NCBI RefSeq assembly: GCF_014647915.1
Contig: NZ_BMQC01000001.1
Span: forward strand, 186,001 to 250,000
DNA from: Pilimelia terevasa
Lineage (GTDB): Bacteria; Actinomycetota; Actinomycetes; Mycobacteriales; Micromonosporaceae
Direction of reading: 5' to 3'
Length of the DNA: 64,000 nt
Below the pieces are notes generated by a model, which did not search any database, was not told the DNA's origin, and saw nothing but the letters and a program-made list of their open reading frames with translations. This document shows, in pieces, positions 28,574 through 36,932 of this stretch (its first letter is position 1; each line of letters starts with the position of its first letter). A program made the translations under genes and the position numbers.

Positions 28574-29325
28574 CAGGACTCCCGCTCTTGCAGGAACTCG
28601 CCGTACGTCATCTCGACACGGCGGAGCCAGTACGACATAGACCCGGCCCACGACTCGGCACTGATCACGAGCCCGTGCTCCTCGGCAGCGGGATGTCCGT
28701 ACCGAACGTTGGCGCTGTCCGGCACGTCGTCGCGTAGGTATCCGGCCACCAGAGCCTCCGTCGCGCAGAGCTCGCAGAGCTCCGAGTCGTCGGACTCGCA
28801 CTCGCACTCGTCGGTCCAGGCGACACATTCCGGTGCGTCCTCGGTCAGGACGCGTCGGTACTCGTCAAGTGCGTCGGCGTAGTCGAGCGTCCGGAAGATG
28901 TCGGACTGCGGCAGGTAGCCCGCGATGTTCTGACCCACGGACCACACGGTGACCTTGCACGCCTTGAGGTACGCCTCCAAAGCACGCAGAGCGTCGAGGT
29001 TGCGCTCACGGTCGTCGTCGTCCCACGCTCGATTCAGCGGCGACGAAAGCTCCGCACGGATGTCTAGCGCCAAGTCGTCCCTGATCGTGCCGGTAGACGC
29101 GAACGCCGTGAAGTCGTTGTCCAGCGCCTGCCACCATGCGGCAATCTCCCGAGCGGACTCCAGGTGAACCACCGGCGCCAAAGCCTGCCCGTGGTGCTCG
29201 CCTGTCTCGCACCAACGCCGTACCTGAGCCATCACGTAGTCAGACGTGTTGTCGTGCGGCTGTGGCTGTGTCAACGGCGGAGGCGCGTGGTTGCCCACGA
29301 TTGGGCGGTCTAGCGTTTGTCGCAC
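28573..29325 (-). CDS. First gene of the leftward arm, hypothetical
   Basis: 250 residues, acidic, beginning VRQTLDRPIVGNHAPPP. The middle is helical; near residue 185 is an acidic stretch with Cys (DECECESDDSELCELCATEA). The GTG start at 29325 has AGAAGGGG upstream. Its promoter must lie in 29326-29500, where two copies of the 16-bp site are found, so it is probably under repressor control. Confidence 0.65.
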   Translation of the reverse strand: MRQTLDRPIVGNHAPPPLTQPQPHDNTSDYVMAQVRRWCETGEHHGQALAPVVHLESAREIAAWWQALDNDFTAFASTGTIRDDLALDIRAELSSPLNRAWDDDDRERNLDALRALEAYLKACKVTVWSVGQNIAGYLPQSDIFRTLDYADALDEYRRVLTEDAPECVAWTDECECESDDSELCELCATEALVAGYLRDDVPDSANVRYGHPAAEEHGLVISAESWAGSMSYWLRRVEMTYGEFLQERES

Positions 29326-29359
29326 TCGTTCACCCCTTCTCAGATCAGCCGACGCGATC

Positions 29360-29375
29360 GGAACAACTTACAGAT
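29360..29375 (-). promoter_or_regulatory. 16-bp phage site, copy 1
   Basis: Plus strand GGAACAACTTACAGAT; on the minus strand ATCTGTAAGTTGTTCC, which is in the sense of the leftward genes. It lies 35 bp upstream of the first leftward start. Confidence 0.7.
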
Positions 29376-29452
29376 GTGGGGGCACATCGCCCGGTCGTCC
29401 GGCCGCATGGTGATCCCACGTCAGGTCGGGCGGATGCCCGACCGATCGCATC

Positions 29453-29468
29453 GGTACAACTTACAGAT
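29453..29468 (-). promoter_or_regulatory. 16-bp phage site, copy 2
   Basis: Plus strand GGTACAACTTACAGAT, the same orientation as copy 1 and 93 bp from it. Both copies are preceded by a related GATCG/GCATCG stretch. Confidence 0.7.
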
Positions 29469-29803
29469 ACGTGCCCGCGATCGGTCATGAGCCGACGCCG
29501 TCGGCGCCACGCTGTGGCGCTGCGGATCGCGGGCGGGGGTCGTGCGTCAGCGCATGGTGCGCGCTGGCACGACTAGCGGCCCGTTCCTGGGAGCCTCCAT
29601 TCGGTTTCCCGTTACCACGCTCGCCGGTCCCGTTCTCGCCTGCCTTCGCATCGCAGGGTCATCGCAGGGGCGTCACGCAGAGGTATCAGCCGCTTCCACT
29701 ATGGAGTTCTCAATGATCAAGCTGTCCGAGCAGGACCGCACCCCATCACGGTTGTGCGTCCCGGTCGTCGCGGTGCTTCCCTACGCTAGCGCTCCACTGC
29801 CAT

Positions 29804-29819
29804 GTCTGCAAGTTGTTCC
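29804..29819 (+). promoter_or_regulatory. 16-bp phage site, copy 3
   Basis: GTCTGCAAGTTGTTCC on the plus strand, in the sense of the rightward genes. It is followed within 15 bp by the inverted repeat GTGGATC-TTGT-GATCCAC. Confidence 0.65.
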
Positions 29820-30222
29820 GACTCGGACTGTATGTGGATCTTGTGATCCACTGGCGTCCGTCCCGATCTAGTGCGCTGCGGCCGTACCGGTCTAACGCGA
29901 ATCGGGTAGCCGTACGTCTTGCGTACTGCTGTGTTGCGCATTGCGTGTCACTGCGTCGCTGCGCTGGTGTTGCTTGTCGCTGTGTTGCGGTGACGGGACA
30001 AACGCTAGGCGGTCGGCTGTCGATTGCGCAAGTCCACAAGAAACCTTTTTCGGCGGCGGGTGGGGGGTGACTCCTAAGCGTTGAAAGGGGAGACCGCCTC
30101 GTCGTAGCAGCGGAGATTGCGCCACAGTTTCCAGGCCGTTCTGCGGCGGCAGGTGGACGGCGATGAAGACTCTGACCTGGTAACTTCCGCCCAGATCGGT
30201 CGGTTGATGTGACGCCGGTCAT

Positions 30223-30238
30223 AGAACCTGACATTGGT
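30223..30238 (+). repeat. Copy 2 of the 16-bp repeat shared with 20573-20588
   Basis: AGAACCTGACATTGGT, one mismatch from the copy beside the integrase. It lies in the switch region about 200 bp upstream of the HNH gene. Confidence 0.35.
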
Positions 30239-30440
30239 CTGGCCTGGGATCGTATTTATATGTAGAGCTTAAGAGAAATGCTGATACCGAGTTGACGGGT
30301 GGGCTCTTCCAGATCTATTTGAGGTGACTGAGTCACGGAAAAGGTATATCACCATTTGCCTTTCACTCTTAATGACTACCCCGGGTCGGTAGCGCATAGC
30401 GCAAACACCGTCGGGGACTTCGTTGGAGAGGAGGTCGGCT

Positions 30441-30755
30441 GTGCCGGACTGGATTGGATCGGACCGGCACGGCCGGCTTCCGCCCAACTGGAAGATGCTG
30501 CGGCGACGCACCCTGCATCGTGACGGACACCGCTGCACTGCTGTAAGTAGTACCGGGCAGCGGTGCGACGAGCCGGCGACCGAGGTCGACCACATCGAGC
30601 CCGGTGACAACCACGACCCGTCGAACCTGCGGGCGCTGTGCACCTGGCACCACCGACGCAAGTCGAGTCAGGAGGGCGGACGAGCCCGCGCGGCCCGGTA
30701 CCGCCAGCGCAACAGGTTCCGCCGCGACGACCCACATCCAGGACTTCTCGAATAG
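30441..30755 (+). CDS. HNH endonuclease
   Basis: 104 residues. The HNH fold is shown by CTAVSSTGQRCDEPATEVDH followed by IEPGDNHDPSNLRALCTWHH, with the DH, N and HH residues and two Cys pairs for structural zinc. HNH proteins encoded next to terminase genes help genome cleavage during packaging in cos phages. The GTG at 30441 has GAGAGGAGG upstream. It is the first gene of the rightward late operon. Confidence 0.9.
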   Translation: MPDWIGSDRHGRLPPNWKMLRRRTLHRDGHRCTAVSSTGQRCDEPATEVDHIEPGDNHDPSNLRALCTWHHRRKSSQEGGRARAARYRQRNRFRRDDPHPGLLE

Positions 30756-30851
30756 GCGAGGCGCGCAGCCGCAGGCGCGATGCCCGCCCGCCAGGCCCCG
30801 CCGCGATCACCCCTCACCGGCGGGGCCTGGCCCGACCTCTCGGAGCTGAGC

Positions 30852-31091
30852 GTGGACATCTGGACCATCGGCTGGCTGGCCTGGCTGGGTCTGTTCGTCG
30901 TGCTGGAAGGCGTCGCCTTGGCCCGCAAGGCTCCCGACGACACCCTGTCCGAGCACGTCTGGAAGTGGTTCGGCATCGGCCGACCTGGAAACCGACCGAA
31001 GTTCTCCGGCTGGGTGAAGTTTCGCCGCTTCGCGTTGCTGGCCTTCCTGGCATGGCTGGTGGCGCACTTCCTCAGCGGGGGAGCGGTCTGA
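30852..31091 (+). CDS. Small membrane protein
   Basis: 79 residues with two hydrophobic segments (WTIGWLAWLGLFVVLEGVAL and FALLAFLAWLVAHFL) joined by a basic loop. Its position between HNH and the small terminase is known for small membrane proteins in actinophages, whose role is unknown. The GTG at 30852 has CGGAG upstream; an ATG at 30780 would give a longer Pro/Arg-rich leader. Confidence 0.6.
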   Translation: MDIWTIGWLAWLGLFVVLEGVALARKAPDDTLSEHVWKWFGIGRPGNRPKFSGWVKFRRFALLAFLAWLVAHFLSGGAV

Positions 31092-31123
31092 CCTGAGCGC
31101 CGACCCCGGCAAGGAGGTGACCG

Positions 31124-31558
31124 ATGGCACTGGCCCGCGGACCCATCCCGAACCGCGACGACGACCTGGCCCGACCGCGGCACCGCAACGGCCGCGAGCA
31201 GGCACCGGCGACCCGCGGCGAGCTGCGACCGGTCACGGTGCCGGACCCGGACCCCGACTGGCACCCCATCGCCTGCCGGCTGTATGAGGCGCTGCGCACC
31301 TCGGGGCAGGCCGACTTCTATCAGGATTCCGACTGGGCGTTCGCGTTCAGCGTCTGCGACGACCTGAGCCACTATAAGCGGGCGACGAAGCGCTCCGGGC
31401 AGATGCTCCAGTCGATCTACTCGGCGATGGAGCGGCTGCTGGTCACCGAAGGCGACCGTCGGCGTGTCCGGATCGAGCTGCACGCCCCTGAGTCCGACGA
31501 GAAGCCCGCCTCGGTGCTGGCCATCGCCGACTATCGGCGGGATTTGGGGCTGCCGTGA
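31124..31558 (+). CDS. terS: Terminase small subunit
   Basis: 144 residues. It recognises the packaging site and recruits the large subunit. The identity rests on position immediately before the large terminase and on the pattern PDPDWHPIACRLYEALRTSG with QMLQSIYSAMERLLVTEGDR, as seen in actinophage small terminases. ATG 31124 has a strong AAGGAGG. The stop overlaps the GTG of a small downstream frame. Confidence 0.75.
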   Translation: MALARGPIPNRDDDLARPRHRNGREQAPATRGELRPVTVPDPDPDWHPIACRLYEALRTSGQADFYQDSDWAFAFSVCDDLSHYKRATKRSGQMLQSIYSAMERLLVTEGDRRRVRIELHAPESDEKPASVLAIADYRRDLGLP

Positions 31559-31749
31559 GGTGGCGGCGCGGCCGATCCCGTCGCGCCAAGCCCACGTTCA
31601 CCGACGCCGACCGCGAGCTCATCGCGTGGGTCCGGTCCCTGCGCCCATCACCCGGCCGCCGCGAGTCAGCCCGTGGCGGTGCGCCGCCGCTTCAATGCAC
31701 GGCCTTGACCCGCTGCACCCCCGGCTCCTACGAGGAGAAGGACCACTGA
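31555..31749 (+). CDS. Possible small basic phage protein
   Basis: 64 residues, Arg-rich at the start (VRWRRGRSRRAKPTFTDADR). GTG 31555 overlaps the terS stop by 4 bp, which argues for coupling. The 3' half overlaps the opposite-strand gene at 31666-31878, so the frame may be a remnant truncated when that gene was inserted. Confidence 0.35.
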   Translation: MRWRRGRSRRAKPTFTDADRELIAWVRSLRPSPGRRESARGGAPPLQCTALTRCTPGSYEEKDH

Positions 31750-31878
31750 AATGCCGATCTTCCACCACCGTGGATCATCGCGCAGGAGCTCCATAACCAG
31801 GAGCGAGACATTGAGCACCGCGAGAGCGGCGTAACCGGTCAGCTTCAGCCAAGAGCCCTGCTGAGCCACTGTCGACAT
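31666..31878 (-). CDS. Inverted small two-helix membrane protein between terS and terL
   Basis: 70 residues on the minus strand: MSTVAQQGSWLKLTGYAALA, then two hydrophobic helices (YAALAVLNVSLLVMELL and WWKIGISVVLLLVGAGGAAG) and a basic tail ALKRRRTATG. ATG 31878 has GGGAGGA about eight bases upstream. It runs against the late operon and sits where terS and terL usually adjoin, so it is a candidate moron expressed in the lysogen. No homologue recognised. Confidence 0.7.
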   Translation of the reverse strand: MSTVAQQGSWLKLTGYAALAVLNVSLLVMELLRDDPRWWKIGISVVLLLVGAGGAAGQGRALKRRRTATG

Positions 31879-31968
31879 CACCGTTCGTCCTCCCGTGTCG
31901 ATTTGCCGACTCCACGGTAGGCAACTTGAGCAAGTCGCCAGTTGCGGCGGGGCCGCTCGGCTCGGGAG

Positions 31969-33603
31969 GTGAGCCGCATCGACGCTGTCGCGGTCGACGC
32001 CCTGACGCCTTCCTTCATCGGCCCCACCTGGGCACGCACCGAGAACGGCTCGTGGCTGCTGCCGCAGCGCACGTTGGGTTGGCAGATCGTCGGCTGGTGC
32101 GCCGAGTACCTGCGCGGCGAGGACGGCGGTCCGTGGCGGTTCACCACCGAGCAGCTCCGCTTCATCTTGTGGTGGTACGCCGTCGATGAGTACGGCCGGT
32201 TCATCTACCGCAAGGGTGTCCTCCAAAGACTCAAGGGCTGGGGCAAGGACCCGCTCGCCGCGGTGATGTGCCTGATCGAGCTTGCCGGCCCGTCGCGGTT
32301 CTCGCACCTCGACCGCACCGGGGAGCCGGTCGGGATGGCGCACCCGCAGGCGTGGGTGCAGGTCGCCGCCGTGTCGCGGGACCAGACCCGCAACACGATG
32401 ACGCTCATCCCGGCGTTGATGAGCGAGCACTTCATCGCCACCTACAACATCACCGCCGGCGCTGAGCTGATCCGCGCCAACGGCGGCCGGCAGCGATTGG
32501 AGGCCGTCACCAGCTCCTACCGGGCGTTGGAGGGCGGCCGGTCTACGTTCGTCGTGCTCAACGAGACGCACCACTGGATCAGGGGCAACAACGGCGATCG
32601 GATGTACGAGACGATCGACGGTAACGCCACGAAGAAGGACTCGCGCTACCTGGCGATCACCAACGCCTACCTGCCGGGCGAGGACTCGGTCGCTGAGCGG
32701 ATGCGCGAGGCGTACGAGAAGATCGTCGAGGGCCGAGCCGCCGACATCGGCTTCCTGTACGACTCGATCGAAGCGCACCCGACGACGCCGTTGACGCCGG
32801 AGGCGCTGCGGATCGTGCTGCCGAAGATCCGCGGCGACGCGGTCTGGCTGAATGTCGAAACGATCATCAAGTCGGTGCTGGACACCACCCTGTCGCCGGC
32901 ACGGTCGCGGCGGATGTGGCTCAACCAGATCGTCGCCGACGAGGACGCCCTGTATGGGCCGGCGCAGTGGGCACCGCTTGAGGTTCCCGGCGCCACGCTC
33001 GCCCCCGGCGACCCGATCACCCTCGGGTTCGACGGCGGCAAGACCGACGACGCGACCGCGCTGGTCGCCATCCGCACTACCGACATGGTCGCGTTCGTCC
33101 TCGGGCTGTGGGAACGCCCTGACGGACCGGCAGGCGACGGCTGGGAAGTCGACCGCGACGCTGTCGACTCGGCTGTCCACGACGCGTTTCGTGTCTTCAC
33201 CGTGCAGGGCTTCTTCGCCGACGTGGCGTTGTGGGAGTCGCACATCGCCGACTGGGCCGCCACCTATGGCGAAGGACTCGCCGTCCGCGCCGAGGGGCGT
33301 AACGCCATCGCCTGGGACATGCGCCAGTCGTTGCAGCGCGTCACCCGCGCCCACGAGCGGCTCATGCGGTCGATCTTCGACAGCAAGCTCCACCACGACG
33401 GCGACCTCGCCCTGCGCCGTCACGTCCTCAACGCCCGCCGGCGCAGCAACAACTACGGCATCTCCTTTGGCAAGGAGAGTCGGGAGTCCCCGCGCAAGGT
33501 CGACGCCTACGCCGCCCTGCTCTTGGCGCACGAGGCACTCCACGACCTGCGTATTCGCGGCACCAAGACCAGGCGGCGCACCGGCCGCGGCTACTTCCTC
33601 TGA
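31969..33603 (+). CDS. terL: Terminase large subunit
   Basis: ATP-driven DNA packaging motor and nuclease, 544 residues. The N-terminal ATPase shows TLGWQIVGWCAEYL, an atypical Walker A in LKGWGKDPLAA, and a Walker B with catalytic Glu in STFVVLNETHHW. The C-terminal RNase H-like nuclease begins LGFDGGKTDDATALVAI. The start is uncertain: GTG 31969 gives normal spacing to the first conserved block but has poorly placed G-rich sequence; a TTG lies at 31942. Confidence 0.93.
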   Translation: MSRIDAVAVDALTPSFIGPTWARTENGSWLLPQRTLGWQIVGWCAEYLRGEDGGPWRFTTEQLRFILWWYAVDEYGRFIYRKGVLQRLKGWGKDPLAAVMCLIELAGPSRFSHLDRTGEPVGMAHPQAWVQVAAVSRDQTRNTMTLIPALMSEHFIATYNITAGAELIRANGGRQRLEAVTSSYRALEGGRSTFVVLNETHHWIRGNNGDRMYETIDGNATKKDSRYLAITNAYLPGEDSVAERMREAYEKIVEGRAADIGFLYDSIEAHPTTPLTPEALRIVLPKIRGDAVWLNVETIIKSVLDTTLSPARSRRMWLNQIVADEDALYGPAQWAPLEVPGATLAPGDPITLGFDGGKTDDATALVAIRTTDMVAFVLGLWERPDGPAGDGWEVDRDAVDSAVHDAFRVFTVQGFFADVALWESHIADWAATYGEGLAVRAEGRNAIAWDMRQSLQRVTRAHERLMRSIFDSKLHHDGDLALRRHVLNARRRSNNYGISFGKESRESPRKVDAYAALLLAHEALHDLRIRGTKTRRRTGRGYFL

Positions 33604-33618
33604 AATGGGGGTGCGCTC

Positions 33619-35040
33619 ATGCCCGAACCCGAATCGAGCTCCACCCCGCGCGTGCTGGCCGTGCAGTTGCTGACCGTCTTGGACCGCGACCTGCCGCGCC
33701 TGGAGCGCATCGACGCCTACATGCAGGGCCGCCATGACGACCCGTACATGCCGGCCAAGGCCGACGATGAGTACCGGCTGCTGGCTCGCCGGGCGGTGTC
33801 GAACTGGATGCCCCTGCTGGTCAACACCCCCGGCCAGGCCCTGTTCGTCGACAGCTTCCGCCGCGGCACCGGCGACGGCGCCCGCACCGCTGGGGACCTG
33901 CCCGAGTGGGAGCACTGGCAGCGCTCCCGGCTGGACGCCCGCCAGGCCGCGGTACACCGTGGCGCACTGACCTACGGCCACAGCTTCACGATCACCGAGA
34001 AGACCAGGGCGGGTGTGCGTACGCGCGGTCTGTCGGCGCTGCGCACCGCCGCGCTGTTCGCCGACCCGGCCAACGACGACACGCCGCAGGCCGCGCTAAC
34101 CGTGGTGCGCCGCCCGGCTGACAAGAAGCCGGGCCAGGCCCGGATGTGGGACGGCCGCAACGAGTACCGGGTCACCTTCGCCTCCTACACCGACAAGTCC
34201 AAGGTCACCGTGCAGAAGGCCGGCGCCCACGGCGCCACCGAATGCCCCGTGACCCGGTTCGCCGCCGCGGTAGACCTCGATGGCCGCACCGTCGGCGTGG
34301 TCGAGCCGATGATCCCGCTCCAGAACCGCATCAACCAGACCGTCTTCGACCTGCTCGTGGCCCAGACCTACGGCTCGTTCAAGGTCCGCACCGCCACCGG
34401 GATGGCGCCGCCGGTGCAGCTCGACGCAGACGGCAACCCCGTCCTCGACGAACGCGGACAGCCGATCCCGCTGCCGATCAACGTGAATGCCAAGCGGTTC
34501 CTGTTCGCTGAGGACCCCGACGTGAAGTTCGGGTCCCTGGACGAGACCCCGCTCGCCGGCTTCATCGCCAGCCTGGATATGAGCATCCGGCACCTGTCGG
34601 CCATCTCGCAGACCCCACCGCACCACCTGCTCGGCCAGATCGCGAACCTCTCCGCCGAGGCACTCCTCGCCGCGGAGACGGCGCTCGCCCGCAAGATCGC
34701 CGACTTCCGCACGCTGCTCGGCGAATCGTGGGAGCGGGTGTTCCGGCTGGCCGCCGAGCTGTCCGGCGACGCCGGCGCGGCCGGCGACTTCGCCGGTGAG
34801 GTGCTGTGGCGGGACCTGGAAGGCAAGAGCCTCGCGCAGTCTGCTGACGCGCTTGGCAAGCTCGCTGCCGCGCTCGGCATTCCCAAGCGTGGCCTGTGGG
34901 CGCGGGTGCCGGGTGTCACGCGCAACGAGCTCGACGAGTGGGAAGACCTGCTTGAAGCCGACGACCCGGATCTCCAGCTCGCCCGCACACTGCGCCGCGC
35001 CGCACCCGAACCCGAGCCCGGCCAGTCGGAGTCGGCGTGA
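33619..35040 (+). CDS. Portal protein
   Basis: 473 residues, SPP1 gp6-like portal, forming the ring through which DNA enters the head. Family features are NWMPLLVNTPGQALFVDSF near the N-terminus, the crown region MIPLQNRINQTVFDLLVAQ and SQTPPHHLLGQIANLSAEAL. ATG 33619 follows GGGGGT and lies 15 bp past terL. Confidence 0.92.
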   Translation: MPEPESSSTPRVLAVQLLTVLDRDLPRLERIDAYMQGRHDDPYMPAKADDEYRLLARRAVSNWMPLLVNTPGQALFVDSFRRGTGDGARTAGDLPEWEHWQRSRLDARQAAVHRGALTYGHSFTITEKTRAGVRTRGLSALRTAALFADPANDDTPQAALTVVRRPADKKPGQARMWDGRNEYRVTFASYTDKSKVTVQKAGAHGATECPVTRFAAAVDLDGRTVGVVEPMIPLQNRINQTVFDLLVAQTYGSFKVRTATGMAPPVQLDADGNPVLDERGQPIPLPINVNAKRFLFAEDPDVKFGSLDETPLAGFIASLDMSIRHLSAISQTPPHHLLGQIANLSAEALLAAETALARKIADFRTLLGESWERVFRLAAELSGDAGAAGDFAGEVLWRDLEGKSLAQSADALGKLAAALGIPKRGLWARVPGVTRNELDEWEDLLEADDPDLQLARTLRRAAPEPEPGQSESA

Positions 35041-36119
35041 GCACGTCGGCCAGGCAGCAGGAGGCCGACCGCGCCTCAATCGCTTTCCATCTGGCGCTGA
35101 CTCGCATCGGCGCCAAGACCATCGCGGACGCGCTGCGGCTGTGGACCAACGTCCCACCGACCCGTACCGCAGCGGTCAGTGCGACGTGGCTGCGGCAGGC
35201 CATCCACCTGGTGATGACCCGCCGCGCCCGCGCCCGCGATCTCGCGATGGCCTACTACCGGCTGGCGCGGGCACTGCGCACCGGCCGCACCGTCGCCGAC
35301 CCCCGGCGGCCGGAGCCCCGCTACGTCACCCTCGACATGCTGCGCCGCGAATTCAACGCCCTGTCCGGTAAACCGGCAGCGCCAGAGCCCAACGACAACG
35401 AGGACCAGGACCAGGACCAAGACCAAGAAGAGGACGAGGGCGGCCGGGACGACGCGAACACCGCCATCGAGATTGAGGAAGGCGGCGAGGACGCCGAAGC
35501 CGACCGCATCCTCGTCGAGGAAATCGCCGCCCTCGACCGCCGCGAGCGCGAACGCGAACGCGCGGCCGAGGCCGAAGCCAAGACGGCGCTGGAGCAACTC
35601 GGCACCGGCAACCTCGACCGAAAACTCGGCAAGACCGACACATCGGCTTCGGGCGATGACGTGGACGCCGCCCGCGACCAGGCCCACCGGAAAGCCGGCA
35701 CCCGCCAAGCGGCGACCGCGGAGCGGATCGTTCTGGACGGCGGCAGGGGACAGCTGTGGACGCTGACCGAGACCGACCGACGCGTCATCGGCTACGCCCG
35801 CGTCTCACGTAGCGGCACCCCGTGCGGCTGGTGCGCCATGTTGATCTCCCGCGGAGCGGTGTACCGGTCGCGCCGCTCGGCCACCCACGCAGACGGAGAC
35901 CGGTACCACGACAACTGCCACTGCTACGCCGAACCGCTCTACAGCCGGCAGCAGATGGGCTCAGACCTGTTCGACCTCAACCGCCAATATGCCGCCGACT
36001 GGCCCCGCGTCACCCGCGGTCTGTCCGGCGCTCGCGCACTGTCGGCCTGGCGGCGCCACATCCGACAACAGCAACGCCGCGCCCAGGAGGCCCGGCGCAC
36101 CAGCGTCCAGGAGGCGTGA
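35037..36119 (+). CDS. MuF-like minor head protein
   Basis: 360 residues, head morphogenesis protein encoded after the portal. A very acidic central linker (EDQDQDQDQEEDEGG) separates an N-terminal helical domain from a C-terminal domain with RSGTPCGWCAMLISRGAVY and DRYHDNCHCYAEPLY, the Cys/His pattern of the actinophage MuF family. GTG 35037 overlaps the portal stop. Such proteins are packaged in small numbers and some carry toxin domains, but no toxin domain is seen here. Confidence 0.85.
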   Translation: MSTSARQQEADRASIAFHLALTRIGAKTIADALRLWTNVPPTRTAAVSATWLRQAIHLVMTRRARARDLAMAYYRLARALRTGRTVADPRRPEPRYVTLDMLRREFNALSGKPAAPEPNDNEDQDQDQDQEEDEGGRDDANTAIEIEEGGEDAEADRILVEEIAALDRRERERERAAEAEAKTALEQLGTGNLDRKLGKTDTSASGDDVDAARDQAHRKAGTRQAATAERIVLDGGRGQLWTLTETDRRVIGYARVSRSGTPCGWCAMLISRGAVYRSRRSATHADGDRYHDNCHCYAEPLYSRQQMGSDLFDLNRQYAADWPRVTRGLSGARALSAWRRHIRQQQRRAQEARRTSVQEA

Positions 36120-36123
36120 CCCG

Positions 36124-36669
36124 ATGAGCGACACCACCACGGCCGACACCGACAACCCCGAGACCAACGGCACGCCAGCGAACGGCGGCAAACCGGAGAC
36201 CGACGGTGAGCCTGGGTCCGGCCCCGGCCAGGTAGCGCAGGACACGGGCATTGACGGCGAGGACCGTACCGACGAACTCCCCGAGTGGGCGCGTAAGGCC
36301 CTGAGCAAGGCCAACGCTGAAGCGGCTGGCTATCGCACCAAGCTGCGCGAGCTGGAGGCCAAGAACACCGACACCCCGACGGGCGACGACAAGCCGGATG
36401 CGGCGACGAACCTCAAGCAGCGCAACGCCGACCTGGAGGCCGAGGTACTGCGCCTGACTGTCGCCTACGAGCAGGAGCTGCCCAAGGCCCTGGCCGGGAG
36501 GCTGCGCGGCAGCACCCGCGCCGAGCTGGAGGCCGACGCCAAGGAACTGGCCAAGCTCGTCGCCGACCGCACGCCGGCGGACCTGCGCGGCGGTCTGGAC
36601 CCGACCGACGAGGACACCACCCCGGACGACCCCGGTGAGCTGGCCCGCTGCTATGGGCGGCGCCGCTGA
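36124..36669 (+). CDS. Head scaffolding protein
   Basis: 181 residues, acidic and helical: a disordered N-terminus (TDNPETNGTPANGGKPETDG), the motif LPEWARKALSKANAEAAGYR, then coiled coil to the end. This is the pattern of actinophage scaffolds encoded just before the capsid gene. The capsid gene does not follow directly; an inverted two-gene unit intervenes. The last residues (ARCYGRRR) look irregular and could have been altered by that insertion. Confidence 0.85.
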   Translation: MSDTTTADTDNPETNGTPANGGKPETDGEPGSGPGQVAQDTGIDGEDRTDELPEWARKALSKANAEAAGYRTKLRELEAKNTDTPTGDDKPDAATNLKQRNADLEAEVLRLTVAYEQELPKALAGRLRGSTRAELEADAKELAKLVADRTPADLRGGLDPTDEDTTPDDPGELARCYGRRR

Positions 36670-36734
36670 CGCACAGGGTGAGGTGATCGCCGCTAGCTAT
36701 GGGCAGGGTTCATGGCAAACCTCACTCGGCCCGG

Positions 36735-36932
36735 CTAGGAACGGGCTAAGCGTTGGGCTGATTCCGAACCCTTCTCGGCCCCTTCGGTAGCGTTCAGTCG
36801 CCGGCGCGCATACTCCACGACATCGATGCGCGCCTCAAGGAACTCATCAGTCTCGTCGTGCGGAGCCGGATTCTTGAGGCTGGGGCGACTGACCCGCCGA
36901 CTTGGTGTCCGTCGCGTTCCCTCCGCGGGCAT
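36735..36932 (-). CDS. Small protein gene paired with the 2TM-GAF gene
   Basis: 65 residues. The N-terminus is basic (MPAEGTRRTPSRRVSRPSLK) and the C-terminus acidic and helical (DETDEFLEARIDVVEYARRR). ATG 36932 is preceded by GGGAGGATAACA, an excellent ribosome binding site inside the 3' end of the GAF gene. It overlaps that gene by 86 bp in another frame. The two form an operon against the direction of the head genes. No family recognised. Confidence 0.7.
   Translation of the reverse strand: MPAEGTRRTPSRRVSRPSLKNPAPHDETDEFLEARIDVVEYARRRLNATEGAEKGSESAQRLARS

Larger units (their letters stand above)
29326..30440. promoter_or_regulatory. Non-coding switch region between the leftward arm and the rightward late genes
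   Basis: 1.1 kb without a convincing gene; open frames here give low-complexity or shifted translations. It separates divergent transcription units, so both early promoters should lie here. It holds three copies of the 16-bp site (29360, 29453, 29804), the inverted repeat GTGGATC-TTGT-GATCCAC (29834-29851), the odd palindrome GTGACTGAGTCAC (30324-30336), a copy of the 16-bp repeat of 20573 (30223-30238), and an AT-rich stretch around 30250-30380. Confidence 0.6.

Noticed and set aside
29746-30234. Minus-strand frame in the switch region
   Set aside because: Translation is Arg/Ser/Thr-rich without pattern and the start lacks a ribosome binding site; the interval carries regulatory palindromes instead.
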